Source: JAPLJU01 sp036725345 (lineage in GTDB: Bacteria; Desulfobacterota; Syntrophia; Syntrophales; UBA2192). From it: a stretch of DNA of 64,000 nucleotides. Every line of letters begins with the position of its first letter. Position 1 is the first letter of the stretch. The notes beneath the pieces are model-generated. The model did not search any database. It saw nothing but the letters and a program-made list of their open reading frames with translations, and was not told the origin of the DNA. Below are positions 1 to 8,816 of this stretch, in pieces. Position numbers and translations under genes: made by a program. The DNA is taken from NCBI GenBank assembly GCA_036725345.1, contig DAIMEJ010000006.1:1-64000 (forward strand). Direction: 5' to 3'.

Positions 1-55
1 AAGGCTAAAGGCTAAAGGCTAAAGGCTAAAGGCTAAAGGCTAAAGGCTAAAGGCT
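1..55. repeat. Tandem heptamer array (AAGGCTA)
   Basis: Seven full copies and a six-base partial copy of the unit AAGGCTA run head to tail from the window edge, so the array may extend further upstream. It ends about 50 bases before the first gene. Other intergenic regions here carry different short-period repeats (near 5942, 28053, 33233, 37386, 41573 and 54626). Confidence 0.95.
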
Positions 56-105
56 CAGGACCCTTTACCCGGCGCCTCAAGCCTGTTTTTTACGGAGTAA
101 AAAAC

Positions 106-1017
106 ATGAACGTGTTCATGACAGGCGGTACAGGATTTGTCGGCAAGACGCTCACAGGGGAACTGACCCGGAGGGGCCACACGGTCACAATCCTGACGCG
201 CAAGATGAAGCCGGGACAGGCCCTGCCCGAGGAGGCTTCGTTCCTCGAGGGGATCCCTACGGCAAGGGGCGCCTGGCAGGAAAAAGCGTCCGAGCACGAC
301 GTGTTCATCAACCTCGCGGGCACATCGATTTTCAGCCGGTGGACCGATGAGGTGAAGAAGGAACTGCGCGACAGCCGGATTCTCATAACGCGGAATCTCG
401 TGGAGGCCCTGCAGGGCCGCAGGGGAAAAGAAACCCATTTCTTCAGCACCTCCGCCGTGGGTTATTACGGTTTTCATGATGACGACGAGGAACTCACGGA
501 GGAAAGTCCCCCCGGCACGGACTTTCTGGCCACCCTGGCGGCGGACTGGGAAGCGGAGGCCCGGAGGGCGGAGGCGTTCGGCGTCCGTGTCGTCCTCTGC
601 CGCTTCGGCATCGTCCTCGGCCGTGAGGGCGGCATGCTCGGGGAGATCGTCCCGCTCTTCAGGTTTTATCTCGGCAGCCCCCTCGGAAGCGGCCGCCAGT
701 GGTTTTCCTGGATTCATGAACGGGATCTGGCCGGTGTGTTTCTTTTTCTCATGGACCACCCGGATGTCAGGGGGCCGGTGAATTGTACGGCACCCGAGCC
801 CGTGAGAAACCGGGAGATGACGGAAACACTCGGTCGGGTGCTCCGCGTGCCCACCTTCATGCCCAGTGTCCCCGGTTTTGTCCTTCGGCTGATAAAGGGG
901 GAATTCGGCAGCGTGATTCTGGAGGGGCAGAGGGTCCTGCCGCGTAAACTGCAGGCGGCGGGCTTTACCTTCCGGTTCCCTCAGCTGAGAGGGGCACTGC
1001 AGGATCTGGTGGGCTGA
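106..1017 (+). CDS. TIGR01777-type SDR epimerase (YfcH-like)
   Basis: A 303-residue protein of the extended short-chain dehydrogenase family, NAD(P)-binding and probably cytosolic. The Rossmann motif GGTGFVG lies at residues 7-13. The internal STSAVGYYG supplies the Ser and Tyr of the SDR active site, and a C-terminal part of the kind seen in the TIGR01777 subfamily follows. Length matches the family, about 300 residues. The ATG is preceded by ACGGAG. The substrate is unknown for this family, so only the fold and cofactor class are secure. The next gene starts 38 bases downstream on the same strand, suggesting co-transcription. Confidence 0.9.
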   Translation: MNVFMTGGTGFVGKTLTGELTRRGHTVTILTRKMKPGQALPEEASFLEGIPTARGAWQEKASEHDVFINLAGTSIFSRWTDEVKKELRDSRILITRNLVEALQGRRGKETHFFSTSAVGYYGFHDDDEELTEESPPGTDFLATLAADWEAEARRAEAFGVRVVLCRFGIVLGREGGMLGEIVPLFRFYLGSPLGSGRQWFSWIHERDLAGVFLFLMDHPDVRGPVNCTAPEPVRNREMTETLGRVLRVPTFMPSVPGFVLRLIKGEFGSVILEGQRVLPRKLQAAGFTFRFPQLRGALQDLVG

Positions 1018-1055
1018 ATCAACATCGATGATTTCCCTGAACAGGAAGCACGGCC

Positions 1056-3200
1056 ATGGGCAGGAAGACAACCCTCGACATGCTCGATGTGAAAGGCACG
1101 ACGAAGGACCGTGTCGAGCCTCGTTACAACAGGCTCATTCACGAGAAAAGCCCCTACCTGATCCAGCATGCCCACAACCCCGTGGACTGGTACCCCTGGG
1201 GATCCGAGGCGTTCAGGCAGGCGGAAAGAGAGGACAAGCCCGTCTTTCTCTCCATCGGGTACTCCACCTGCCACTGGTGCCATGTCATGGCCCACGAATC
1301 CTTCGAGGATGAAGAGGTGGCGAAGCTCATGAACGAAGTCTTCGTCAACATCAAGGTGGACCGGGAGGAGCGGCCTGACATCGACGGTGTCTACATGACC
1401 GTCTGCCAGCTGATGACGGGTTCAGGCGGTTGGCCGTTGACCATCGTCATGACGCCCGACAAGAAGCCCTTCTTCGCCGGGACCTATTTCCCGAGGGAGA
1501 GCCGCGTGGGGCGTATCGGGATGGTCGAACTCGTGCAGGGTATCCGGAAGATTTGGACCACGCGCCGGGAGGAGGTTTTCTCATCGGCGGAGCAGGTTCT
1601 CGGCACGCTGAGGCAACTGACGGCGGAATCCGGCCAGGGGCCGGAACCGGACCGTTCCACCCTTCAGAAGGCCTTCGAGGATTTTTCCCGGCGTTTCGAT
1701 TCCGTCACGGGGGGGTTTGGGGACGCCCCGAAATTCCCCTCGCCCCACAACCTTTTTTTCCTGCTTCGCCACTGGAAGAGAACCGGTGAGTCCAGGGCGC
1801 TCGAAATGGTGGAAAAGACCCTCGAGTTCATGCGGCGAGGGGGGATTTACGATCACATCGGTTTCGGATTTCATCGCTATTCAACGGATTCGCGATGGAG
1901 ACTTCCGCATTTTGAAAAGATGCTCTACGACCAGGCCATGCTGTCCATGGCCTACCTGGAGGCCTATCAGGCAACGGGCAAGCCGGGTTATGCCGAGACG
2001 GCCGAAGAGATATTCACCTACGTGCTCCGGGACATGACCTCCCCCGACGGCGGGTTTTACTCCGCCGAGGATGCCGACAGCGAGGGGCGGGAGGGAAAGT
2101 TTTACCTCTGGTCCATCGATGAAGTCCGCCGTGTGCTTCAGAAGGAGGAAGCCGACCTCGTCATCCCCATGTTCGGATTTCACAAGGACGGGAACTTCGT
2201 CGAGGAGGCCAGCGGCCGGAGAACAGGCGAAAATATCTTCCACCGTGAAAAGGACTTCGGACAGATGGCGGATATCCTCGGGCGTCCGGAGCGTGAATTG
2301 GAAGAGGTCTTCGAGACCGCCCGGCGCAAGCTTTTCGACGTCCGCCGGAAGCGCGTCCATCCCCATAAGGATGACAAGATTCTCACGGACTGGAACGGCA
2401 TGATGATCGCCGCGCTGGCCAGGGGGGCGCAGGTGCTCGACAATCCCGACTACACGGAAGCGGCCGTCTCAGCGGCGGAATTTGTTCTTCAGCACATGCG
2501 GGGTGCCGGTGGCCGACTCATGCACTTCCACCGGGACGGCCACACGTCGGCCCCGGCCCACCTGGACGACTACGCCTTCATGGTATGGGGCCTCCTTGAA
2601 CTGTACGAGGCGGTCTTCGACGTCCGGTATCTGAAGAAAGCGATCGAATTCAATGACCACCTGCTCCGTCACTACTGGGACGCCGCGGGGGGGTTTTATT
2701 TCACATCCGATGACGCCGAGGAGATCCTCATTCGTCAGAAGGAAACTTACGACGGGGCCATCCCCGCCGGGAATTCCGTCGCGATGATGAACCTGATGCG
2801 CCTGGCCAGGATCACCGGGAACGGGGAGTGGGAAGCGAGAGCCGTAAGCCTCGCCCGCGCTTCCGCCCGGAGCATCGATCAGGTACCCGCGGCGTACGCG
2901 CAGCTGCTCGCTGCCGTGGAGTTCCTGCAGGGGCCCTCCTACGAAATCGTCGTTGCGGGCGACCCCCGGAAGGGCGACACGCAGGAGATGATCCGGTCCC
3001 TGCGCAAGCCCTTTCTTCCCAATAAGGTGGTCCTCCTTCGGCCGGTCGGGGGTCACCCGTCGGAGATAGAGAAAATCGCATCGTTCACGGTTCCCATGAA
3101 AAGTCGGGACGGGCGGGCCACGGCCTACGTCTGTTCCGGATTCAGCTGTCAAAACCCGACGGCGGACATCGCCGAGATGTTGAAAACGCTTCGGGTTTGA
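1056..3200 (+). CDS. DUF255 thioredoxin-domain protein (YyaL/SPATA20 family)
   Basis: A 714-residue protein with an N-terminal thioredoxin-like domain carrying STCHWCHVM (Cys72 and Cys75), followed by a long (alpha/alpha)6-barrel part resembling glycosidases or N-acylglucosamine epimerases. This is the complete architecture and normal length of the YyaL/spermatogenesis-associated protein 20 family. No signal peptide is visible, so it is probably cytosolic. Its function is not established; a redox or sugar-binding role is only inferred from the folds. It lies directly behind the SDR gene and in front of a small exported protein. Confidence 0.92.
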   Translation: MGRKTTLDMLDVKGTTKDRVEPRYNRLIHEKSPYLIQHAHNPVDWYPWGSEAFRQAEREDKPVFLSIGYSTCHWCHVMAHESFEDEEVAKLMNEVFVNIKVDREERPDIDGVYMTVCQLMTGSGGWPLTIVMTPDKKPFFAGTYFPRESRVGRIGMVELVQGIRKIWTTRREEVFSSAEQVLGTLRQLTAESGQGPEPDRSTLQKAFEDFSRRFDSVTGGFGDAPKFPSPHNLFFLLRHWKRTGESRALEMVEKTLEFMRRGGIYDHIGFGFHRYSTDSRWRLPHFEKMLYDQAMLSMAYLEAYQATGKPGYAETAEEIFTYVLRDMTSPDGGFYSAEDADSEGREGKFYLWSIDEVRRVLQKEEADLVIPMFGFHKDGNFVEEASGRRTGENIFHREKDFGQMADILGRPERELEEVFETARRKLFDVRRKRVHPHKDDKILTDWNGMMIAALARGAQVLDNPDYTEAAVSAAEFVLQHMRGAGGRLMHFHRDGHTSAPAHLDDYAFMVWGLLELYEAVFDVRYLKKAIEFNDHLLRHYWDAAGGFYFTSDDAEEILIRQKETYDGAIPAGNSVAMMNLMRLARITGNGEWEARAVSLARASARSIDQVPAAYAQLLAAVEFLQGPSYEIVVAGDPRKGDTQEMIRSLRKPFLPNKVVLLRPVGGHPSEIEKIASFTVPMKSRDGRATAYVCSGFSCQNPTADIAEMLKTLRV

Positions 3201-3229
3201 AAAATCAAAAAGTGAAAGGAGATGCACGT

Positions 3230-3610
3230 ATGTTCAGTCGATTCGAGCATTATGGTTCCTCGCGGATTTTTGCGGTTGTCGCCCTTGCCTTGCTGGTGAT
3301 GGCGCTCTTCACGGCCCCGGCCTATTCGCACGGCCCGGCCAAGGTCACCCTCTCGTATGATCTTCAGAAACAGATCCTCACTGTGACGGTGACCCATTCG
3401 CCCTTCGGCGGCGATCATTACGTGAAGGAAATCGAGATCGGCAAAAACGGCCAGAGCGTCGCGAAATATCCCTACAACACGCAGACCGGCGAGAAATTCA
3501 CGTACACCTACCAGATTTCCGCCAAAGCGGGTGATACTCTCGAGGTCAAGGCAACCTGCAGCAAGTACGGCTCCAAGACGGGCAAGATAATCGTGCGGGA
3601 ACCGACCTGA
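3230..3610 (+). CDS. Small exported Ig-like (SoxZ/desulfoferrodoxin-like) protein
   Basis: A 126-residue protein with a hydrophobic signal segment (about residues 12-32, ending APAYSHG) and a beta-rich domain containing THSPFGGDHYVKEIEI and TYTYQISAKAGDTLEV. That pattern resembles the SoxZ or desulfoferrodoxin C-terminal fold, and it probably acts outside the cytoplasmic membrane. The ATG at 3230 was chosen because AAAGGAG precedes it at a good distance; an in-frame TTG at 3197 overlaps the previous stop and lacks such a site. No metal-ligand set typical of superoxide reductase is evident, so enzymatic activity is not claimed. Confidence 0.7.
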   Translation: MFSRFEHYGSSRIFAVVALALLVMALFTAPAYSHGPAKVTLSYDLQKQILTVTVTHSPFGGDHYVKEIEIGKNGQSVAKYPYNTQTGEKFTYTYQISAKAGDTLEVKATCSKYGSKTGKIIVREPT

Positions 3611-3631
3611 GGGTTTTACGGATCAGTCATT

Positions 3632-3655
3632 CCCGTCCCGGACCTGCGGGACGGG
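3632..3655 (+). terminator. GC-rich stem-loop, possible weak terminator
   Basis: CCCGTCCCG and CGGGACGGG form a perfect 9-bp stem around a 6-base loop just after the exported-protein gene. No T-run follows, so it could equally be an mRNA-stabilising or processing hairpin. Confidence 0.4.
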
Positions 3656-3676
3656 GCAGGGGCGGGGTTGGTCGAT

Positions 3677-4090
3677 ATGGTCCTCTTTGTCCACGGCGGG
3701 TTCATGGCGGCGGGTTTTTTCCTCATGGCGGCGGGGTTTGCCGTCGCCCGGTTCATGCGGAAAAAACGATTCTGGCTCAGGGCCCACCGGGCGCTCGGCC
3801 TCTCGGGCGCCTCGTTGATCGGCCTGGGGTTTCTGACCGCCCTTTATATGGTTAACGAGTTCGGCGACGAGCACTTTGCCGTTCTCCATGCCCGTGTGGG
3901 CGCCCTGACGGTTTTCCTTTCCTTCATGACGCCCGCACTCGGGCAGCTCCAGATCGTGTTCAGGTCCAGGGCGGCCGATATCAGAAACTGGCATCGCTGG
4001 TCGGGGGCCATGACGCTTCTCATGGTTTTTCTGACGATCCTCACCGGACTCGTCCAGGCGGGTGTCCTCCCGGATCTTCTTTCATTCTAG
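3677..4090 (+). CDS. Four-helix membrane protein, cytochrome b561-like
   Basis: A 137-residue, very hydrophobic protein with four likely membrane helices. Histidines sit at or near helix ends (FVHGGFMAAG, RAHRALGLSG, VLHARVGAL, NWHRWSGAM), a spacing that recalls small cytochrome b561-type proteins that bind haem b. Haem binding is inferred from these His positions only. The ATG at 3677 is used; an in-frame TTG nine bases upstream is possible. It lies 18 bases before a cysteine desulfurase, which suggests shared transcription but no obvious shared function. Confidence 0.65.
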   Translation: MVLFVHGGFMAAGFFLMAAGFAVARFMRKKRFWLRAHRALGLSGASLIGLGFLTALYMVNEFGDEHFAVLHARVGALTVFLSFMTPALGQLQIVFRSRAADIRNWHRWSGAMTLLMVFLTILTGLVQAGVLPDLLSF

Positions 4091-4108
4091 CCGAGGGTGC
4101 CGGAATTT

Positions 4109-5239
4109 ATGAAGCCCATCTATCTGGATTACAATGCCACGACCCCCATTGACCCGGCGGTGGCCGAGGCCATGAAGCCGTGCCTCGTCGAGATTTTCGG
4201 AAACCCATCGAGCACGCACGGGTATGGTCTGCGGGCGAGGGAAGTCGTCGAGGCGGCGAGAGTGCAGGTCGCGTCGCTTCTGAATGCACGACCCGCGGAG
4301 ATCGTCTTCACGAGCGGCGGAACGGAGTCCAACAACCACGCCATCAAGGGGGTCGCCTTCGCCAACCGGGACCGGGGCAACCACATCATCACCTCGGCCG
4401 TCGAACATCCCGCCGTGGCGGAAGTCTGCCGGTATCTGGAGGGGCATGGATTCCGCGTGACGCACATCCCCGTGGACGGGCGGGGGCTTGTCGATCTGAA
4501 GGCCCTCGAGAAGGCCGTCACGGGGGAGACGATCCTCGTCACGGTCATGCATTCGAACAACGAGGTGGGGACGATCCAGCCCGTCAGGGAGATCGCCGGG
4601 TTGATCCGGGGCCGGGGCATCACGCTTCATACCGATGCCGCCCAGTCCGCGGGCAAGGTTCCCGTCGACGTGAAATCGCTTGGTGTCGACCTTCTCTCCC
4701 TGGCGGGTCACAAGCTTTACGCGCCCAAGGGAATCGGCGCCCTCTATATCCGGGAGGGCACACGGCTTGAGAAGTTCATGCACGGCGCCGGACATGAACG
4801 GAACCTTCGTGCGGGGACCGAGAATGTCCTCGAGATCGCGGGTCTCGGGAAGGCCTGCGAACTTGCGGCAAGGGACCTCGAGAAAAACATGACCCGCATG
4901 AGAGAGACCCGTGACCGCCTGCACGGGGGGTTGAGCGCCCGATGGGATGTCCGCCTGAACGGCCACCCCGAAAAAAGGCTGCCCAACACCCTGAGTCTGG
5001 GGTTCCGGGGCGTCGACGCGGGCATCCTGCTGGGGGAGATGAGGGGGATAGCGGCCTCGGCCGGTGCCGCCTGCCACGGCGCCTCCGTGGAGATATCGAA
5101 AGTTCTCAAGGCCATGGCGGTGCCGATGGAGTATGCCCGGGGGACGGTTCGATTTTCAACGGGAAAATCAACGACCTTCGAGGAGGTCGACCGCGCCGTT
5201 GAAATCGTCGATGCGACGGTGAGGCGATTGAAGGCATAG
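4109..5239 (+). CDS. Cysteine desulfurase (NifS/IscS family)
   Basis: A 376-residue PLP enzyme of aminotransferase class V that takes sulfur from cysteine as a persulfide. The N-terminal YLDYNATTP, the cofactor loop SGGTESNNHAIKG and the Schiff-base lysine in SLAGHKLYAPKG (Lys202) are all present. The catalytic Cys lies in SAGAACHG (Cys322), a short-loop form differing from the common SAGSACTS. ATG at 4109 begins the conserved N-terminus; a GTG 12 bases upstream is less likely. There is no IscU or NifU scaffold gene next to it, so it may serve Fe-S assembly, tRNA thiolation or another acceptor. Confidence 0.92.
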   Translation: MKPIYLDYNATTPIDPAVAEAMKPCLVEIFGNPSSTHGYGLRAREVVEAARVQVASLLNARPAEIVFTSGGTESNNHAIKGVAFANRDRGNHIITSAVEHPAVAEVCRYLEGHGFRVTHIPVDGRGLVDLKALEKAVTGETILVTVMHSNNEVGTIQPVREIAGLIRGRGITLHTDAAQSAGKVPVDVKSLGVDLLSLAGHKLYAPKGIGALYIREGTRLEKFMHGAGHERNLRAGTENVLEIAGLGKACELAARDLEKNMTRMRETRDRLHGGLSARWDVRLNGHPEKRLPNTLSLGFRGVDAGILLGEMRGIAASAGAACHGASVEISKVLKAMAVPMEYARGTVRFSTGKSTTFEEVDRAVEIVDATVRRLKA

Positions 5240-5325
5240 GGGGTGCGTCGTTCAGAGCCCTTTTGTGCGTGCTCGGCTTTCTTTAGCGATGAAGGTCCAA
5301 CTTTCAGTGATTGAGGAGGTCCATC

Positions 5326-5937
5326 ATGAAGGTGCTGATCGTTTATTACTCCATGTACGGCCATATCCACCGCATGGCCGAAGCCCTCGCGGAGGGCGTC
5401 AGGGAAGTGCCGGGGGCGGAAGCCTTCCTGCGGCGTGTCCCGGAGACCCTTTCAGAGGAGATCTTGAAAAAAATGGGGGCCCTCGAGGCCCAGAAGGCCA
5501 TGGCCCACGTTCCCCTGTGCACCGTCGATGAACTTGCCGGTGCCGATGCCGTCATCTTCGGTTCGCCCACCCGTTTCGGGAACATGTGCGGCCAGATGAG
5601 GCAATTCCTCGATGCCACAGGCGGGCTCTGGGCGAAGAGCGCCCTCGTCGGCAAGGTGGGGAGTGTCTTCACGAGTTCGGGCACCCAGCACGGCGGGCAG
5701 GAATCCACGATCCTCACTTTCCACGTCACATTGCTCCACCAGGGGATGGTGATCGTGGGGCTGCCCTACAGTTTCGCCGGGCAGTCGCGCATCGACGAGA
5801 TCACGGGCGGGTCCCCCTACGGTGCTTCCACCATCGCCGGGGGAAAGGGCGAGCGGATGCCGAGCGAAAACGAGCTGGCCGGCGCGAGATACCAGGGCCG
5901 CCACGTGGCCACGATTGCGAAGAAGCTATCGGGATAG
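5326..5937 (+). CDS. wrbA: NAD(P)H:quinone oxidoreductase WrbA
   Basis: A 203-residue flavodoxin-fold quinone reductase that uses FMN to carry out two-electron reduction of quinones. The N-terminal FMN phosphate loop YYSMYGHIHRMA, the FGSPTRFGNM motif and the STFTSSGTQHGG-like loop (seen as VFTSSGTQHGGQE) are diagnostic of WrbA. Length is normal, about 200. The ATG at 5326 has a perfect GAGGAGGT ribosome site six bases upstream, so the upstream in-frame TTG is rejected. It is a cytosolic enzyme usually linked to oxidative stress. Confidence 0.95.
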   Translation: MKVLIVYYSMYGHIHRMAEALAEGVREVPGAEAFLRRVPETLSEEILKKMGALEAQKAMAHVPLCTVDELAGADAVIFGSPTRFGNMCGQMRQFLDATGGLWAKSALVGKVGSVFTSSGTQHGGQESTILTFHVTLLHQGMVIVGLPYSFAGQSRIDEITGGSPYGASTIAGGKGERMPSENELAGARYQGRHVATIAKKLSG

Positions 5938-5941
5938 CTTC

Positions 5942-6022
5942 AGTTTTGAGTTGCGAGTTTTGAATGTTGAATTGCGCAGGAGAATTTAACTGTTGTTTTA
6001 AAACTCAAGACTCAAAATTCTA
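5942..6022. repeat. Degenerate short-repeat hairpin between wrbA and marC
   Basis: The left arm holds repeats related to GAGTTTTGAA and the right arm (5997-6022) holds their inverted form, AAAACTCAAGACTCAAAATT. The arms can fold back on each other. It probably ends wrbA transcription and belongs to the set of short-period intergenic repeats in this window. Confidence 0.6.
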
Positions 6023-6031
6023 GATTTTGTC

Positions 6032-6628
6032 ATGAGATCCTTCTGGCTGTGTTTTTTCCCCCTCTTCGTCGCGGTGGACGCCGTGGGCGTCCTGCCCCTC
6101 TTTCTGCATCTGACGACGGGGCTGGACCGGGCAAAGATCCGTCGAGTCATCCTGCAGTCCGTGGCTACGGCCGCGGCCGTGGCCCTGGTTTTTCTCGTCA
6201 TCGGCCATTATATCCTTGAATTTCTGGGTGTGACGGTTGCGGATTTCATGGTCGCGGGGGGCATGCTTCTTTTTGTCCTCTCGCTGACGGATCTGATCTT
6301 CGAAAAGAGGGGCATGTTTCAGGGCAATCACGAAACCCTCGGCGCCGTTCCCCTGGGTGTTCCCCTCATTGTGGGGCCGGCGGTCATCACGACCCTCTTC
6401 ATCCTCGTGGGAGAACACGGGCCGGTTCCCACGGTGGCCGCCGTCATTGTCAATATTGTTATGGCAGGTGTTGCTTTCTGGCTGGCCGAGCCTGTTCACC
6501 ACGTGCTGGGGAACTCAGGGGCGAGAACCATCTCCAAGCTGGCCAGCCTGCTCCTGGCGGCCATCGGTGTCATGATGGTCCGAAAGGGAATCGAGATCAT
6601 TGTCGCTGTTTATCGCGCGCAGATGTGA
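6032..6628 (+). CDS. MarC family integral membrane protein (UPF0056)
   Basis: A 198-residue inner-membrane protein with about six hydrophobic helices. The opening FFPLFVAVDAVGVLPLFL matches the family signature in which an Asp sits in helix 1 before a Gly-Pro pattern. A second half repeats the theme (VPLIVGPAVITTL). Length fits MarC proteins, about 200-220. The family was once linked to multiple antibiotic resistance, but this has been disputed and the transported substrate is unknown. No clear ribosome site precedes the ATG, so the exact start is uncertain. Confidence 0.88.
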   Translation: MRSFWLCFFPLFVAVDAVGVLPLFLHLTTGLDRAKIRRVILQSVATAAAVALVFLVIGHYILEFLGVTVADFMVAGGMLLFVLSLTDLIFEKRGMFQGNHETLGAVPLGVPLIVGPAVITTLFILVGEHGPVPTVAAVIVNIVMAGVAFWLAEPVHHVLGNSGARTISKLASLLLAAIGVMMVRKGIEIIVAVYRAQM

Positions 6629-6708
6629 TAAAGAAACAGGGTTCGGTCTGACGATGAACCGGCCGGGTCTGATTAGAAGACATCCAGAGATAGACATAAG
6701 GGGGGTGT

Positions 6709-8394
6709 ATGAAGCGAGGTCTTTTCAACAAATTATCCCTGCGGGGGGTTACCGGACAGAGAAAGCGCTGGAGCGATTGTCTGTCGGAGCGGGGGGAGGA
6801 CAAAGCGGAGGCGAAAACGCTTTCCGGCATTCCGGTCAAACCGATCTACGCGCCCGATGACCTTCCGGGCTTCGACTACGGGGAACGCCTGGGATTTCCG
6901 GGGGAGGAGCCTTTCACGAGAGGCGTCTATCGCACGATGTACCGCGGGCGTACCTGGACGCAGCGCCAGCTGGCCGGATTCGGTCCCCCGGAGGAGACGA
7001 ATCAGCGCTACAAGTTTCTCCTCGCCCAGGGCGCCACGGGGATCAACGGCGTTTTTGATTACCCGACGCTCCGGGGTTACGATTCCACCGATCCCGAGGC
7101 CCGTGCCGATGTGGGACGGGGCGGCGTGGCCATCGACACCCTCGAGGACATGCGCATTCTTTTTGAGGGGATCCCCGTGGATTGCGTGAGCACGTCGCTC
7201 GTGACCTGCCAGCCCATCTGCAACATCATCGTTCAATCCATGTATTTTGCCAACGCGCAGGCGCGCGGCATCCCCTTCGACCGCCTCGCCGGGACCTCCC
7301 AGAATGATTTCCTCATGGAGACGGCCATCGCCATTGCCCCCGGCGTCCTGCCGCCCGAGGTGTCCTTCAAGCTGAGCTGTGACGCCATCGAGTACTGCAG
7401 CCGCCACGTTCCGAGGTGGAACCCGGTGAGTTTTGCCGGCTACAACTACCGGGAGGCGGGTTGCACGGCCGTCCAGGAAGCCGCTTTCACCATCGCGAAT
7501 GCCGTTGCCTGCGCGGAGGAACTGATCCGCCGGGGCTTCGGCGTGGACCGGTTTGCCCCGCGGCTGAGTTTTTTCTTTTCCGCCCATAACGACTTCTTCG
7601 AAGAGGTCTGCAAGTACCGCGCGGCCCGAAGGCTCTGGGCCAGGGTGATGAAGGAGCGGTTCGGGGCAAAGAACGCCAGATCCATGATGTTGCGGTTTCA
7701 CGTCCAGACGGCCGGCGTGTCTCTCACGGCCCAGCAGCCGCTGAACAACGTCACCCGGGCGGCCTATCAGGCTTTGTCCGCCGTCCTGGGCGGCGCCCAG
7801 TCCATCCACGTCGACGCCTATGACGAGGCCCTGTGCGTCCCCACGGAGCTTTCGTCCCTCACGGCCCTGCGGACGCAGCAGATCCTCCAGAGCGAAACGG
7901 GTGTGACCGCCACCATAGACCCCCTGGGCGGGTCCTATTTCGTCGAGGCCCTGACGGACGAACTGGAAAAGGCCATGACCGGCGTTCTAGATGAAATCGA
8001 CCGCATGGGCGGTATCGTGGAAGCGGTGAAACAGGGTTGGATTCACCAGGAGATCTCCAATGCCGCTTATGACTATCAGCGCCGGATCGAATCGGGTGAG
8101 CAGGTCGTCGTCGGGATCAATGCTTTCCGGATCGAGGACGAGAAGCTTCCCATCGAGCTTTTCAAACTGCCCGAGACCCTTCGCGTCCAGGAACTGAAGC
8201 TTGAAAAGATCAAAAAAGAGCGGAGTGCCGAAGCGGTCCGGAAGGTGCTCGGCCGGGTCGCCGTGGCCTGTGATCGGGGGGAGAACCTCATGGATGTCAT
8301 GCTGGAGGCCGTGAAAGCCTTCGCGACGGAAGGTGAACTTGCCGGCGTCCTGAAGAAACAGTACGGCGTCTGGAATCCGCCTCTCTTCACGTGA
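6709..8394 (+). CDS. Cobalamin-dependent acyl-CoA mutase, large (substrate-binding) subunit, atypical
   Basis: A 561-residue TIM-barrel subunit of the methylmalonyl-CoA mutase family, which rearranges carbon skeletons of acyl-CoAs by a radical mechanism with adenosylcobalamin. GFGPPEETNQRYKFLLAQG and the C-terminal PLGGSYFVEALTDE are typical. The residues that normally set the substrate are changed: Leu88 (LAGFG) replaces the Tyr of methylmalonyl-CoA mutase or the Phe of isobutyryl-CoA mutase, Lys221 (VSFKLS) replaces Arg or Gln, and Asn246 (GYNYREAG) replaces the usual catalytic His of GYH. The B12-binding subunit is a separate gene 35 bases downstream, as in isobutyryl- and 2-hydroxyisobutyryl-CoA mutases. 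AAGGGGGG precedes the ATG. The substrate cannot be named. Confidence 0.9.
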   Translation: MKRGLFNKLSLRGVTGQRKRWSDCLSERGEDKAEAKTLSGIPVKPIYAPDDLPGFDYGERLGFPGEEPFTRGVYRTMYRGRTWTQRQLAGFGPPEETNQRYKFLLAQGATGINGVFDYPTLRGYDSTDPEARADVGRGGVAIDTLEDMRILFEGIPVDCVSTSLVTCQPICNIIVQSMYFANAQARGIPFDRLAGTSQNDFLMETAIAIAPGVLPPEVSFKLSCDAIEYCSRHVPRWNPVSFAGYNYREAGCTAVQEAAFTIANAVACAEELIRRGFGVDRFAPRLSFFFSAHNDFFEEVCKYRAARRLWARVMKERFGAKNARSMMLRFHVQTAGVSLTAQQPLNNVTRAAYQALSAVLGGAQSIHVDAYDEALCVPTELSSLTALRTQQILQSETGVTATIDPLGGSYFVEALTDELEKAMTGVLDEIDRMGGIVEAVKQGWIHQEISNAAYDYQRRIESGEQVVVGINAFRIEDEKLPIELFKLPETLRVQELKLEKIKKERSAEAVRKVLGRVAVACDRGENLMDVMLEAVKAFATEGELAGVLKKQYGVWNPPLFT

Positions 8395-8429
8395 GAGAGT
8401 CGGCCGTCGAAAGATAGAGGGGAAGTGAA

Positions 8430-8816
8430 ATGGCGAGAAAAGTCAGAATCCTGATCGCGAGGCTGGGACTCGACGCGCACTGGCGGGGGAGCATCGTTGT
8501 CGCCCGGGCGCTCCGGGATGCCGGCGTGGAGGTGATCTACGTGGGCAACCAGAGGCCGGAGGCGATCGTGAAAGCCGCCGTGGAGGAAAACGTCGATTTC
8601 GTCGGTCTCAGCACGCTTTCAGGCAACCACATGGAACTCGTACCGGAGGTCGTCCGCCTGATGCGCGGCGCCGGCATCGCCGATATACCCGTGCTGCTCG
8701 GTGGAACCGTGCCGCCCGATGATGTGCCGAAATTGAAGCAATTGGGGGTCGACGGGATTTTCGGTCCCGGAACGCCCCTGAAGGACATCGTGAGCCATGT
8801 ATCTAAAAAAGCTTGA
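8430..8816 (+). CDS. Cobalamin-binding small subunit of the acyl-CoA mutase
   Basis: A 128-residue B12-binding domain protein. The base-off signature is intact: Asp15-x-His17-x-x-Gly20 (LDAHWRG), then GLSTLSGNH and the LLGGTVPPDD loop. His17 would ligate cobalt from below in place of the dimethylbenzimidazole tail. It sits directly behind the large subunit and must pair with it. No MeaB/ArgK G-protein chaperone, which often accompanies these mutases, is adjacent. AGGGGAAGTGAA lies before the ATG. Confidence 0.95.
   Translation: MARKVRILIARLGLDAHWRGSIVVARALRDAGVEVIYVGNQRPEAIVKAAVEENVDFVGLSTLSGNHMELVPEVVRLMRGAGIADIPVLLGGTVPPDDVPKLKQLGVDGIFGPGTPLKDIVSHVSKKA

Noticed and set aside
6709..8816. 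Ordinary methylmalonyl-CoA mutase
   Set aside because: The Tyr, Arg and His expected for methylmalonyl-CoA are replaced, so the specific name would overstate what the sequence supports.
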